Positions 50,557 to 62,142 of a DNA stretch of 64,000 nucleotides are shown piece by piece; within the stretch, counting starts at the first letter, position 1, and each line of letters starts with the position of its first letter. A program made the translations under genes and the position numbers. Under the pieces are notes generated by a model, which was given only the letters and a program-made list of their open reading frames with translations, was not told where the DNA came from and made no database searches. The DNA comes from Parietaria judaica (taxonomy: Eukaryota > Streptophyta > Magnoliopsida > Rosales > Urticaceae): positions 25,838,420 through 25,902,419 of the forward strand of contig OX940865.1 in assembly GCA_954871525.1 (NCBI GenBank). The letters run 5' to 3'.

Positions 50557-50783
50557 GGGATAATAGCGGCAAAAGTGGTCAAAGTTAGGCCAAGTGTGCA
50601 AATAAGTGGCCAAACTGATTTAATATCGGCATAAGTAGCCAAATTTTACCAAACCGTGGACAGTACAAATTCCATCAATTTCATGTCAACGCCGTTAGCC
50701 ACGTCATTTCCACAAGTGTTGAGCTTTGGCCACATATTTGCACACTCAACCTAACTTTAGCCACTTTTGCCACTATTATCCCT
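50557..50783. mobile_element. GGGATAATAGCGGCAAAAGTGG MITE-like element, copy A
   Basis: The element starts GGGGATAATAGCGGCAAAAG and ends CTTTTGCCACTATTATCCCT, with long near-perfect terminal inverted repeats extending into the interior (AAAGTTAGG). It is 227 bases and non-coding. It is the inverted partner of copy B at 51339-51566, and its outer flank is also duplicated there. Confidence 0.8.
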
Positions 50784-51285
50784 TATTTTTTGCGTTCCAA
50801 AGTATTTTTTAGGGTTTAGCTAGATATTTTTTCTTTTTCTTAAGATTTGACTAAAACTTGATTTCCGAAAGAACTGATTCTGTTTTTTAAATTTAGAACG
50901 CTGAATATCACTTTCAATTTTGAAAATATTAAAATGTGTTATCGGTTTCACATGTAATTTACGATCATAGGATTTGACATACAACCTCTATATATTTAAT
51001 TGTTAGGGACCATTATTTTATTTTATTAATATTATTAATTTAATGAAATTTTATTGTACCATGCTTTTATGGACTTAGTCATTTGAAATCACCACACATA
51101 ACTTACGAGAAAAAAACCATTTTTGTTAACTTTGCGCAAAATGTAGGGATTACTAGTGATTAGTTTAGCCTCTACATGCATGGAGGACTTACTCTCTGTT
51201 TGGTTCACCAGGGTACGGGATAGACAGTACTAACAAATTTTTGAGGTTCTCGGCCCTATACAAATTACCTGATCATGATTTAGGG

Positions 51286-51590
51286 GTCGAAAAAATATCT
51301 AGATAAACCCTAAAAAATACTTTGTAACGCAAAAAATAAGGGATAATAGCGGCAAAAGTGGCTAAAGTTAGGTTGAGTGTGTAAATAAGTGGCCAAAGCT
51401 CAACACTTGTGGAAATGACGTGGCTAACGGCGTTGACATGAAATGGATGGAATTTGTACTGTCCACGATTTGGTAAAGTTTGGCTACTTATGCCGATATT
51501 AAATCGGTTTGGCCACTTATTTGCACACTTAGCCTAACTTTGGCCACTTTTGCCGCTATTATCCCTTTATAAAGTGATGTTGTTTACTTA
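51286..51590. repeat. Inverted partner of 50537-50836
   Basis: Not only the MITE but its flanks are inverted between the two sites. CTAGATATTTTTTC after copy A (to 50836) appears as GAAAAAATATCTAG before copy B (from 51286), joined by ACCCTAAAAAATACTTTG-like sequence. The spacer between the arms is about 450 bases. This is a local inverted duplication of the element plus host DNA, not two independent insertions. Confidence 0.8.
51339..51566. mobile_element. GGGATAATAGCGGCAAAAGTGG MITE-like element, copy B
   Basis: Both ends carry AGGGATAATAGCGGCAAAAG exactly, as inverted repeats continuing through GTGGC. The length is 228 bases. The superfamily is uncertain because target duplications are not evident. 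Confidence 0.8.
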
Positions 51591-51813
51591 TTTATATAAA
51601 TTATAAAGTGTACTCACACACATTATAAAATATATTTACCGTAAAAACTAACCTACACTATTGATCAAGATACATAGATACACTGTACACTATTGATCAA
51701 TAAATCATTATTGTTTCTCAGGATTTTATCTTAGCATTTATTATTATTAATGTTCATACGAACACAGAAGGGACATTATTTGCTTTTCCTACAAATAATC
51801 TTGTCTGCCACAA

Positions 51814-52540
51814 CAAAGTAAAGCAACACTCAAACTGAAATCTTTCCATAAATAAGATTAAGGGTAAATTGCAGCTAATATAGTCATTGTTTGATCTTTT
51901 GCGAATTATGTACTGAATGTTTATTTTTGGTGGCTAATGTACTCAATGTTTGATCTGTTAGATATTTTCATGTTTTCTGTTAGTTGACCGTAAGAGTTAT
52001 CCTATTCTATATGCACATTTTTTGTAGTTTTGACATAACTCACTCATTTTTTGTCCAAATTTTATGCATGACCTATGGTTAGAAAGACAATAGATAGATG
52101 TACAGCTTTTATGTTTTAAGTTTTGTAAAATAAGTTTTATAAAAATACGAAATTTCAAATACAACGTAAAATTGGATATAAGTTTAATGCAAAATATTTG
52201 TTTCGAGAAAATTTTACTATACTTAATGACTTTTATGATGAAACGTAAAACTAATAAGTTGTAGATAAATATTTTATCTTTTCAGCGGATGTTTATATAT
52301 AAATGTTGGACAAAAGATGAGTAAGTTATGCGAAAAACATGAAATATTATTTCACATCACATATTTCATATTTTTGGCATAACTCACTCGTTTTTTATCC
52401 AAAATTTATAAATAAACACCCGTTAGAAAAATAAAATATTTATCTACAAATTTTTAGTTTTACATTTCACCATGAAAAGTCATTAAATATATCAAAGTAA
52501 AGCAACACTCAAACTGAAATCTTTCCATAAATAAGATTAA
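51814..52540. repeat. Fold-back region bounded by 48-base direct repeats
   Basis: An identical 48-base sequence beginning CAAAGTAAAGCAACACTC occurs at 51814-51861 and 52493-52540. Between them, about 52220-52352 pairs with about 52366-52492 as an inverted repeat (TTAATGACTTTTATGATG against CATGAAAAGTCATTAA; GATGAGTAAGTTATGC against GCATAACTCACTCG). A third related piece lies near 52020-52140. No protein is encoded. It may be a fold-back transposon or a local tandem-inverted duplication. Confidence 0.7.
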
Positions 52541-52989
52541 AGTTATGTTATTTTGGCTTTTCGTCAAGCAATGCAACCCCAACACGCCAAATTGGCAACA
52601 GAAATTAGTCAAAACTCAAACTTACCTCTATATTATTATGTACATATTAATTCTCAAAGATATCTATTTATAGCCCATAATTAAAGTTGCATGTGAACCT
52701 TGTGTTGAACTCAAACTCTCATTTAATTATTTTGAATATTTTCCAATTACAACACAAATTAGTAAAATACACCAGAAATTATCTATATATTAAGAATAAT
52801 ACTAATTAATTGCCCATAATCAAAGTTACAACAAACTCTTTAGTCTTTATCTTCTTCTTTTCTTCCTATTTTTGCTTTTCTCAAGAAAGAAATAGTTTTC
52901 TTTTCTTCTTCCTATGCTACTTTGCAAAAGCCGAATACAACAATTAAATAAAAAAGGAAAAGGAAAAAAGACCAATTCACCCCTCCAAA

Positions 52990-54426
52990 TCAGGCGCACC
53001 CCCTCGGGGCAAACCCGACCCGAGAACCCGTCAGGTCGTAGACGACCCGGAAACCCTGCTGCTGAATGTTGCCGATGATCGAAAGCCCGCTCATTGTACC
53101 GGCGAACGCGAAGCAGAAGGTCCCGGCGCTGTCCACCGGGATTAAATAATTTGCCGCCGGTAGCGACACGGCGGCACCGCGGAAGTGCATCACCACCGTC
53201 GGAACCTTCACCTCCGTCTTCCCGGACAGGTCGTAGCACGTGTCGAAGAGCGAGAACTCCGGCGCCCGCTTCAGCCCCTTCGCACCAGCCCGGAACGCGT
53301 CCCGCATCGCCACGTATGCCGTTCGGGTAAGCCGAGTGACGGAAGTCCCCGAGTCGATAATGACACCGCCATTGCCCGTCGGGTCGATCTTGAAAAGTGA
53401 GGGGGACGCGCCCCGCACGCGCTTGCCCCCGACGCTGATCCCCGTCATCTCGAGGTAGTAGAACGTGTCGAGCTTCGGGTTAGCTAGCAATGGAGTGAAT
53501 TGCGCGGTCCGGGACACGGCTGCATCACCGAACACCATCGAGCTCGGCTTCGACGATGCCGACCGGTCAACGAGACAGTACGAGAATTTCTTGTTGAATT
53601 TCGCTCCCGTCTGCGAAGGGAAAGACAATTTCCCGCGGCCAAGGCCGAAAAGACCGGCTGCGCCAACGAAGAGGCCCTCATTGTCGTGGCCGCAGCCGAG
53701 GGCGACGCGCGGGACCCGGGTTTTCCGGAATGTGAGGGTTTCGGTGGAGAATTCCCCGGTGGTGAAGGATCCATCTCCGTAAGAGACTTGGTAGAGGCAG
53801 GCCTTGCGCTGGTTGCAGCCCGGCGAGTCGAGCCGCCGGCAAAGAGGCGACCCGCAGGAGATACCCGCGAAGCTCCGGGACTTCTTCGGGTCAAAAATCG
53901 GGTCGGTCTGCGAATAGCATTTCCGGCACGGCGCGCACTGGAGCCAAACGACGTCGCTCCCCGTATCCAACACCATGTAAGCGTAGCGCGCCGGCGTGCC
54001 AACGCCCAGGCGCGTGAAGTACTCACCACTACCCTGCGCCAACCCCGAGATCACCGAGCTGCTGAAACCAGCGCCACGCGCGCCGCGCGTGGCATTGGCC
54101 GCGGCCGCGGCAGAGGCGGCGAAGAGGGAGCTCGCGCGGCGCGCGTCGCGGGCGAGGCGGAGGCGGAAGAGCTGCGATGGGGTCGCGTCGGTCGCTTCAT
54201 CGGCGGAGAGGAGCGCGTCGACGTGGTGGAGGTCGAGGGAGAGCTCGGTCTCGGAGGCCGAGTCCGGATCCGAGCCGGTGAGCTCGGAGTCGGGCCAGGA
54301 GAGGGCCTTGGGTGGGGAAGGGAGAGAAGTGATGAGTAGGGTTTGGTGTTGGATAGAAGCGGTGGATAGAGAGAGGAAGAGGAAGACGAAGAAGACGAGA
54401 GCGTTCGCTCTGGTTTCTGCTTCCAT
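52990..54426 (-). CDS. APF2: Pepsin-like aspartic protease, APF2 type
   Basis: A single uninterrupted frame of 478 codons on the minus strand belongs to the plant A1 (nepenthesin-like) aspartic proteases. It most resembles the APF2/ASPG group that act in the secretory pathway or cell wall. Residues about 8-24 form a hydrophobic signal peptide. A pro-region of roughly 95 residues follows, then GSGEYF at the mature start. The two catalytic motifs are DTGSD (154-158) and DSGTS (358-362). A YGDGS flap lies near 216-220. A cysteine-rich nepenthesin insert (CAPCRKC, CGSPLCRRLDSPGC) sits between the first motif and the flap. The C-terminus SIIGNIQQQGFRVVYD is highly conserved and ends RGCA. The gene is intronless and very GC-rich compared with its surroundings, typical of this group. 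The ATG at 54426 is the first in frame and directly precedes the signal peptide. Cleavage specificity is not readable from sequence. Confidence 0.95.
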   Translation of the reverse strand: MEAETRANALVFFVFLFLSLSTASIQHQTLLITSLPSPPKALSWPDSELTGSDPDSASETELSLDLHHVDALLSADEATDATPSQLFRLRLARDARRASSLFAASAAAAANATRGARGAGFSSSVISGLAQGSGEYFTRLGVGTPARYAYMVLDTGSDVVWLQCAPCRKCYSQTDPIFDPKKSRSFAGISCGSPLCRRLDSPGCNQRKACLYQVSYGDGSFTTGEFSTETLTFRKTRVPRVALGCGHDNEGLFVGAAGLFGLGRGKLSFPSQTGAKFNKKFSYCLVDRSASSKPSSMVFGDAAVSRTAQFTPLLANPKLDTFYYLEMTGISVGGKRVRGASPSLFKIDPTGNGGVIIDSGTSVTRLTRTAYVAMRDAFRAGAKGLKRAPEFSLFDTCYDLSGKTEVKVPTVVMHFRGAAVSLPAANYLIPVDSAGTFCFAFAGTMSGLSIIGNIQQQGFRVVYDLTGSRVGFAPRGCA

Positions 54427-55749
54427 TGTGTTGGGAGAGAGAAAGAGTGAGATTCAGAAGAAGTGGTGAGAAGAGTGGGAATATAAATAAAGTAAAGGGT
54501 CGGTTCGGATATTTTGGTGGGAGATAGCAGTTAAGCACTCACTCACTCACTACTTTTAATACGGTCGGTAAAAGTACCTGTAGTTATTTACATGAAACAC
54601 ATAAGATAAAAAAGAAAAAAATAGTAAAAAATATGGATAGAATGATTTTAGATATTCAACGACTCTAATTGAAAGTTCGGGAAAATGTTACAATAATTTA
54701 AATACCTTTTTTTACTTTTGCCAAAAAAAAAAAAACTCTTGAAAGAGTTGAGAGTTGAGTTCGGGATTTGTGTAGTGGGGCCCACACGTAGAGTGGGATT
54801 AAAGTCCAACGTTAATCATGCGTAGTCATAGGTACATCTAATTGTCTTTAAGAGTGTCGCCTCTCCATGCCAACTTCCCATTTAAAGACATTTGAATTGT
54901 ACTACACTAGTACACTCGGGAGATTAGCAAACTTAAAAAAAAAAAAAAAAAACTTTAAATAAATAAAAAACTATAAATGTATTAATTTAATTAAAATAAA
55001 ATAAAGCTGTTAATGTACTAAATAAAGTGTTCTTCTTCAAGAGCCACACCTAAGATTAGTAGCAAACGAAACAAATTAATACAAATTAATGATCTTCTAT
55101 TTTCCAAGAGACGAAACTCAACTACTAATTAAGCAATTGAAAATGAACCTACCAATGAAAACAATATATATGCTCTAATTTTAATTGATTATATATTATG
55201 ATTCATGAGACATTATTAATTCTGTGTGAAATTTAAATAATATATTAACGCGATCACAATTAACAAAGCATATTTTACTTTCATATTGATATACCTATTA
55301 TTTTATGCAAGTGCAAAAATCTTGAAAAGAACAAATTCAATAACTACTAATCTATTTTCTTATCGTACGAGAGCGGTGAAAGTTGACAAGAGTACCCCCA
55401 ACTTGTTTTGGGTTCAACGTAGGAGGGCAATGTCCCAAAAGTTACATGCTTTTTATGGGTGAAAGTTGGGTTCGTATTCAATGTGGTTCATCATCAATGC
55501 GGTTACCTATAAAAACCTCATTAATATTTCTTCTACTACACTATTTATAAATAATGGTTTCCTTTTGTAACTAGATTATATTGTCACTTCCTATTGAATT
55601 TGGTGTCTACTTAATTTGTGAAAAACAAAATAGATATTGTTCACACGGGTGCAATATGCTTTTATGGGTCTTAGAAATCGACAAATATTACTTATTTTTA
55701 ATTTTAATATATAATGTAGACTTGGCCAAATAATTTCATTTCGCCTCGG
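54427..55749. other. Protease promoter side and intergenic DNA
   Basis: Upstream of the protease a TATTTATA-like sequence (54483-54490, read on the minus strand) may serve as a TATA box. Poly-A tracts lie near 54726 and 54936. No other gene is seen. Confidence 0.45.
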
Positions 55750-56053
55750 TAGAGCTGCAACTCGCGATCCAAAACACGCCATCGCGACGAGTCGCGACGT
55801 GATTTGGAGAATCGCGACGAGTCGCGATTCACGTGGGAGAATCGCGATTTGTCGCGACTCGAGAGGCTAATCGCGATGGGAGAGGGCGGATCCGCGTGAA
55901 GAAATCGATGGCCCAGAGCTTGCCACGTCATCGATCCGTGTGGGGGAGGAGGGTGTGTTTGTTTGTGGCATAAATAACATACTTTTTACCCGAAATTAAT
56001 TACCCAACCACAATTTTTACCCACTTTACTCGAATTCCAACCCAAAAATTTCG
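55750..56053 (+). mobile_element. 5' fragment of a TAGAGCTGC-family hAT element
   Basis: It starts TAGAGCTGCAACTCGCGA and has the GCGACGAGTCGCGA subterminal array. It shares GTGGCATAAATAACA and AATTACCCAACCACAA with the leader of the 32455 element. Similarity ends abruptly near 56053, before the transposase region, so it is truncated. Confidence 0.85.
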
Positions 56054-57596
56054 CGGGCTTTTGTTGTTCTCCCTCCATCCATTCCGAGTTCCTTTTTTAA
56101 TGGGTGGGGGGGTTAACTGCAATACCTCTCGGCTTCGGAATCCATGGCCAAATTCACGGCGACCTGGCATTCGGACCCCTCGGAGCATTTCTCAAGTAAA
56201 ACCATAGATTCATTTTACTCAGCAATCAATTTGCTTGTACAAATTTATACGCGTCCTCAAACTTTTTACACTTTCCAGCTATGTGGTTTTATTTTAAATC
56301 AATTTCCAACAATCGTGGCGAGGTTTTGATTGACATGATGATACATTATTGAAGCTAACTTTCCTTGTTACATGTTTTATTATTCACAAATTGCACATTA
56401 CTATTGCATTCATGCTACTTTGTATTTGGACCTTGTGGTCATGATTCTGAGGCGCTTTCCATGAAAACCAACAGTTTTAGAGCATTTTTCAGATGAACTC
56501 GCGTAAACACGCGTTCCATAAACGAGCAGATTTTGACACTTTCATAGCATTTTTGGATGCACTTGCGTAAACACGACTTTAATAAGCTGTAACTTGTGAC
56601 TCCGGTGTTTGTCGTGGACGCACAGGCTATATTTGTTGTCTAAGCGAGTTTCGAATAGCGTATACTATTAAAAATGATGTTCATTATCTTATGCTTTCCT
56701 TAATTTATTATGTCGTTTTTCGAGGTCTTCGATTATATAATTCATGAGAAAATCAACAAGTAAACTAAGAATCGACGAATTACATTCGTATTCGTACCAA
56801 AGATATAAAATCACTGCAAATCCGAACTTCGGCTAAATCGCGATATATCAGAAGAAATATGAAAAATACAAATCTTGATTCCACAGCAGGTGATAACAAG
56901 TAATAAGAAATAGTAGAATCTCATTTGTTAGGTTTGTACGAGACCAAGAGTGATAATTCATCAAAAGAATCGTATTGATTTACATTTAATGCAAGTAATT
57001 TAAAACTTCTTTAAGTTCCTTGTCCATAAGCACATTGTTTAATATTTGACGTGCTACGAAGTAGGAATTACTAAAGTAAAATCACAAAAATTACTAAAGT
57101 GTGACACAAATATGTCATGGCTCAAAAGTCAAAACTACAAGAGTATTAATTAAATTTGAGATATTTGAAATAAAAATACATACATATTACCCAAAAAAAG
57201 AAAGTATAACTTAATATTCTTAATCTTTTCTTTGTGGCACAAGTTCTTAATGATACACAAATTTTGGTGTAAGCAATTAAATTTATATGTTAATTTCCCA
57301 CCGTAAAATTTTATATAAAGTATGATTTGTTCAACTTTTTTGTTTATTTACTATATTTTTATTTATTTTGACCACGTGACGATAAGACAAAAACTTACAA
57401 TAATTAAGTTTTTTTTTTTTTTTTAGTTTATCTACATACATACACAAATGGACAATAATCATCGATGCTGGTTTGGCATCATTTTACATGTATTTATTAT
57501 TACAAAAACACACACAATAGGATAAGATTATAGAAAGTAACTCATTACTTGAAAGAGAGAAAAAAGGAAGGTGACAAGAGAGACATTCATGGTTTT
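56054..57596. other. Intergenic DNA
   Basis: No gene is recognised. Around 56470-56580 the motif GCGTAAACACG recurs with short spacing, possibly a small decayed repeat. Confidence 0.5.
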
Positions 57597-57910
57597 TAGA
57601 GCTGCACAGCGATGGTCGCCACTGGCGACTCGACGAGTCGCGAAGGCTTCCGGCGAGTCGCGACGGCGTCGCGATGGTGGGCTGAAAATCGCGAACGGTC
57701 GCGAACGGGGATGAAAGTCGCGACTCCACCCTCTGCAGCCCTCTCTCTCTCTCTCCCTCTCACAGACTCTCTCTCTCTCTCTCGGCCTGCCATCGCGACG
57801 AAGCCACGACCGGTCGCGATTCCGGCAGCCACGACGCGTCGCGACTCCATCTTTCACGATTTTTCACGATTTTTTCGCGATCGATCGCGATCTATGGGTG
57901 TGCAGCTCTA
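57597..57910. mobile_element. TAGAGCTGC-family hAT MITE
   Basis: Termini are TAGAGCTGCAC and GTGTGCAGCTCTA, flanked by perfect ATGGTTTT repeats (57589-57596 and 57911-57918). It is 314 bases and clearly homologous to 48344-48626, including the CT-rich centre and CGGCCTGCCATCGCGACGAA. The overlapping open frames of 81-109 codons are repeat artefacts. Confidence 0.95.
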
Positions 57911-58611
57911 ATGGTTTTGTTTCGTAGCATAACAAGCCACGATGAAGTATGAACATCCTTAGATAGTGGGTCGCTTCCCAAAGCCAAGTCCTTCTTATCG
58001 GTGTCGTTTCTTATTAAATATCTTGACCTAATTATCATACCATGTACTTTCTTCACATGGAGACCTAGAAAATCATATATTATATGATCATATAATGTAT
58101 ATCATGATTTCACACGTAAATAATGGCAATCGCAAGTTATGACTCTCACAAAAGCATGTCTTATTACTTATATAGCATAAAATTCTTATATGTATATACG
58201 CATAAAATTAATTGTATACATTTTTTATTCATGAAAATTTCTTATATAGTTGCAAAAGTCAACACTTGGTTAAATTCAGCCAACCATATGAATATGACCT
58301 AAAATTTTATCATCAAATCAATATCACCTCTTGTTAAAATAAAAAATAAAAAAAAATAGCAGAACATGTCCCTCCATTGGAATTTAGGCGCAGAAATAAC
58401 TCGATTCCTTTGAAATTGTTAAATATACATAGGTGGTGAAAGACTGAAAGTAGATAAAAAAAAAAAAGATTAATATATGAATACCTATTAATATTAATTT
58501 AATTTAAGTGGTTTTGGTTTATCTTTTAGCAGCAAATAATATATGAATATGTAAATAAGAATATTTTTCTAATTTAAAATGGAACGTCAGAGTATGACAT
58601 TTAACACCAAA
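57911..58611. other. AT-rich intergenic DNA
   Basis: Nothing is recognised between the MITE at 57597 and the putative Helitron 5' end at 58612. Confidence 0.5.
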
Positions 58612-59193
58612 TCTATATATATATAAAAGCAAAATAACTTCAATGTGCAAAAACACTGTTTTTAGCCCCCGTACTTTTTTCTCCTTTTTTTGAATTATTT
58701 TTAATTAGAAAAAAAAATCTCGATCGATGCATCCTTTCAATATCTATACTTCCAGTAACTTATTCGATCCACTAATAGTTATAACTGATTCCTTTATAAC
58801 TGATTCCTTTATTTTGATAACAAATTCACACGTATGTGTATTGTATATTTATATATTCTATATACAATATATATTGTATAATTGAATATTTGTATATTTA
58901 CTGTTTTACACGTATATATATTGTATATTTACACATCTATATAGATTATATATTTTGATAATTGTTTTAATTCTTTAATTTATTTTAAATCATATATATA
59001 TATATACGTGAATAGGAAATGATTAATCTGATATTGGTTGTTTCCTTAGAAAACGCTTATCAATTATTTTTTTAAGTAAATAGATAATTCAATTATTTCC
59101 TTAGAAAACGGTTATTAATTTTATTAAGTAAATAAATAATTAGTAGGTTATATTGGAATTATTTATTTTAAGTAATTATTTAAGCTACGTGTA

Positions 59194-59227
<34 letters not shown>

Positions 59228-59230
59228 TTT

Positions 59231-59435
59231 AAATAATTAAAAGCGGTTATCAAAATAGTAGGGACACATCATTTTATTTTAATTAATTAAATAAAAAAAA
59301 TAAAACGAATAATTAAAAACGGTTATCAAAATAGAAGGGACACGTCATTTTATTTTAATTAATTAAAAAAATGAATAATTAAAAAACGGTTATCAAAATA
59401 GAAGGGACACATCGAATATTTTTTAATTAATACGT
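59231..59435. repeat. Three tandem units of about 70 bases
   Basis: AATAATTAAAARCGGTTATC followed by AAAATAGAAGGGACAC and TTTTATTTTAATTAATTAA recurs three times in direct orientation inside the putative Helitron leader. A related ACGGTTATTAATTTTATT occurs just upstream near 59110. Confidence 0.85.
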
Positions 59436-60595
59436 ATATATATTGTATTTTTCCACGTATAAATAGATTATATATTTTGATAACTGTTTAATTCTTTAAA
59501 ATAATTACTATATATATAGAAATTTACACATATATATAGATTTGAATTTTAATAATTGATATATGTATATTAAGAGAAGAGTGTGTGATCAAAAAAATGG
59601 ATTTAAGGTTTTTTTTTTCTTATTTCTTTTGAATTATTTTGAATAAAAATTAACCTGTTTTTTTTTTTTTAAGGTTTTTTAGTAATTCAATAGACGCGTC
59701 ATTAATCCAAGGAGTTGCATCTTTGCCAAGAGTTGCTTTACGAAGAGGTGCAGTTTTTCCACAAAGAAGTATATATATGTAGACACATTGCAAATTAGTT
59801 CAATACTCATTAATTATTCTTAAACAATTGTTCTCCAGGCGCATGCGAATCCAATCTCGGAGACTATCACACTCATTTTCGGCCAGACTCTAACGGGTAT
59901 TGTCTCTATTCTTCTTCTTATTCATGAAATTTCAATATCGGGGGCCTCTCGTCATTGTCTGGCTATCTATTTGATTGCGACTGTGACTACAATGCATAGA
60001 TTTTGGCCAGTATGTAACGATGTGCATAAATAAATGAACAATGAATGAAAAGCTATACATCATCATGTTCATATGATGTTCTCGGAATGAAAGTGATCCA
60101 AGCCCGCTCTCGAAATCCGTCAATATTCATGCGGTAGTCTCTCGCTGTTCTCTCCGAAGAAGAACCCTCCTTTCCAATCAGGTCACCCACTCTCATTTCA
60201 AATAGTTTTGCCTAAGTCGTAAAGATTTTTTTTCAATTCCTAAATCTAGAATAGATCATTAATGTTTATTTATATTGAAGTTTTGTTGACAAGAGTTGGC
60301 GTATTAAAGTATTGTCTTTATTAATAATTTTTTTATACAGACTCAGGGGCAAAGGAGGAGCCACAATTTGCATTATTAATTCCTGATTTTTCTGTTTACA
60401 TGAGGTTGGTTTTTATGTTTGCACCGAAATCGAATGTTCGAGACAAATTTACTTGCTTTTGGTTTAGGGATGAAATGTGTATTTTTTTAATGTTAATCAA
60501 GTCTTTATTGTCTTTTGTTTTTTTTTTTAAAACCTGTAACTATTTAACTATTTAAATTCCGAATTTTTAATTACATATCTAGATTGCATGTCTTG

Positions 60596-60628
<33 letters not shown>

Positions 60629-60862
60629 ATTGATGCATAAAGCGTATTGGAGAATTTAAGTTTGATGTGTTTATATAAGACCTACTGATATGAAATTTGA
60701 AAGACTATAGTTCTTGATTTTTTATTGTTCTTTTACCTTTTACAAATTTGGACTGACATAATAATAATTTTCAAGTTAGAAAAAAATTAAGCTAAAAAGT
60801 AGTATGTTCATTTTATGTCACTTATGTATTTATTTTAAGCTTGAAATCTAAAGTGAACATTC

Positions 60863-60865
<3 letters not shown>

Positions 60866-60916
<51 letters not shown>
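60866..60916. repeat. (TA)n microsatellite
   Basis: About 25 uninterrupted TA units. A shorter run lies at 60604-60628. Confidence 0.95.
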
Positions 60917-60917
<1 letters not shown>

Positions 60918-61231
60918 TTTGTCAAAAGGAGTTTAGACTGTTTTTAAGCTTGAACATGCTTAGTGGCTTTGTGAAAATGTTATTGAATCAATATACAACA
61001 AATCTATACATATATAAGAAATAAGACGTTCTCTTAATATGGAAGGATTATTCTCCTTTCTTTCCTATAGGTACAATCTTTGTGCTTACATGCAGTTTTT
61101 TGGATTCTTCTGAATCGTGATAGATTGTTCATATTTTTAGATTAATGTTTTTAATGACGTGATATTCGAAGAAATGCTCATGTAAAAAAAAGTCAACTAA
61201 ATGAATGTGCTTTATTGTTCCTATCAGCCTA

Positions 61232-61770
61232 CAAATGTCCGACTTTATTGAAGAAGATTGTGGATTTTTATCTCAGTTCTCACACATAATAAGACACGCA
61301 CGATTTGCAAAGCTAAAGCTAAAAAGAAACTGTCAAACTAAATATTTTAGCAATGATACTCAAACAAGGATTTTTCTATCAAGTAGAATATCCAAACATG
61401 CCAGACTTGTAAGAAAAATTTCAATTATAAACAAGAGACACAACAAGTCATACTCGAACAGAATGAAGGCAAAGCTTCAATTCATAAAATCGGCCTCAAC
61501 GCATGTCACCACAATTTATAATCTACAAGGTAAATTTATATTGCCATCATGTACATTCATCTGTTTAATAAAATTTAAGAAATCAAAATATGACAATACT
61601 TTTTTCTAACATTTACAAATATTGATTTATTATACTACACTTTGTTGCACAAGTAATTTGTTTAATTATGACATATATTTTTTGTTCAAATATAGGCTTT
61701 TTTGGAAATGCACCAATGCAAGTACAAGATCAAATGAGTGAGGAAAATAACAAATCTCTCCACAAAGGTA
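61232..61770 (+). CDS. Possible 5' exons of the Helitron Rep gene
   Basis: Two open stretches precede the main Rep exon. One is at about 61232-61530, lysine/arginine-rich, ending ...TTIYNLQG just before GTAAAT. The other is at about 61696-61767, after a TATAG acceptor and before GTAGTT. Helitron Rep proteins often have a poorly conserved basic N-terminus of this sort. I cannot confirm splicing or frame continuity, and the start codon is not certain. Confidence 0.35.
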
Positions 61771-62142
61771 GTTTACAAACTACTATTATTATTATTGAAA
61801 CATCGATACTATTATTTAAATCATCATATCATATTACAAATGTAGACAAAATAAATATTCACCGCTTTCAAACCGGTCAATCATCAAACACTCATATATT
61901 GAGAAATAATCACTCCAATGAAATAGTTAAAATAAATTGTTTTTTTTTTCATCATATTATATTACAGATGCAGTGAGTTATCAAACTCTCATATATATAT
62001 AGAAACATTGAATCAAAATGAAATAGTTAAAAGAAGTTTTAGAACACATCTTATTTTTATAAAATTATATATTTTTTTAAAAAATAGACTACTAATGAAA
62101 ATTTATTATTTACATGTATTAAATACCAAACTATAAATACAG

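Noticed and set aside
53500..54339. Plus-strand open frame of 279 codons opposite the aspartic protease
   Set aside because: It arises from the high GC content of the protease gene on the other strand. It has no domain and no start context of its own.
57528..57911. Several overlapping open frames of 81-109 codons
   Set aside because: They lie within the second TAGAGCTGC MITE and mirror those at 48344-48626.
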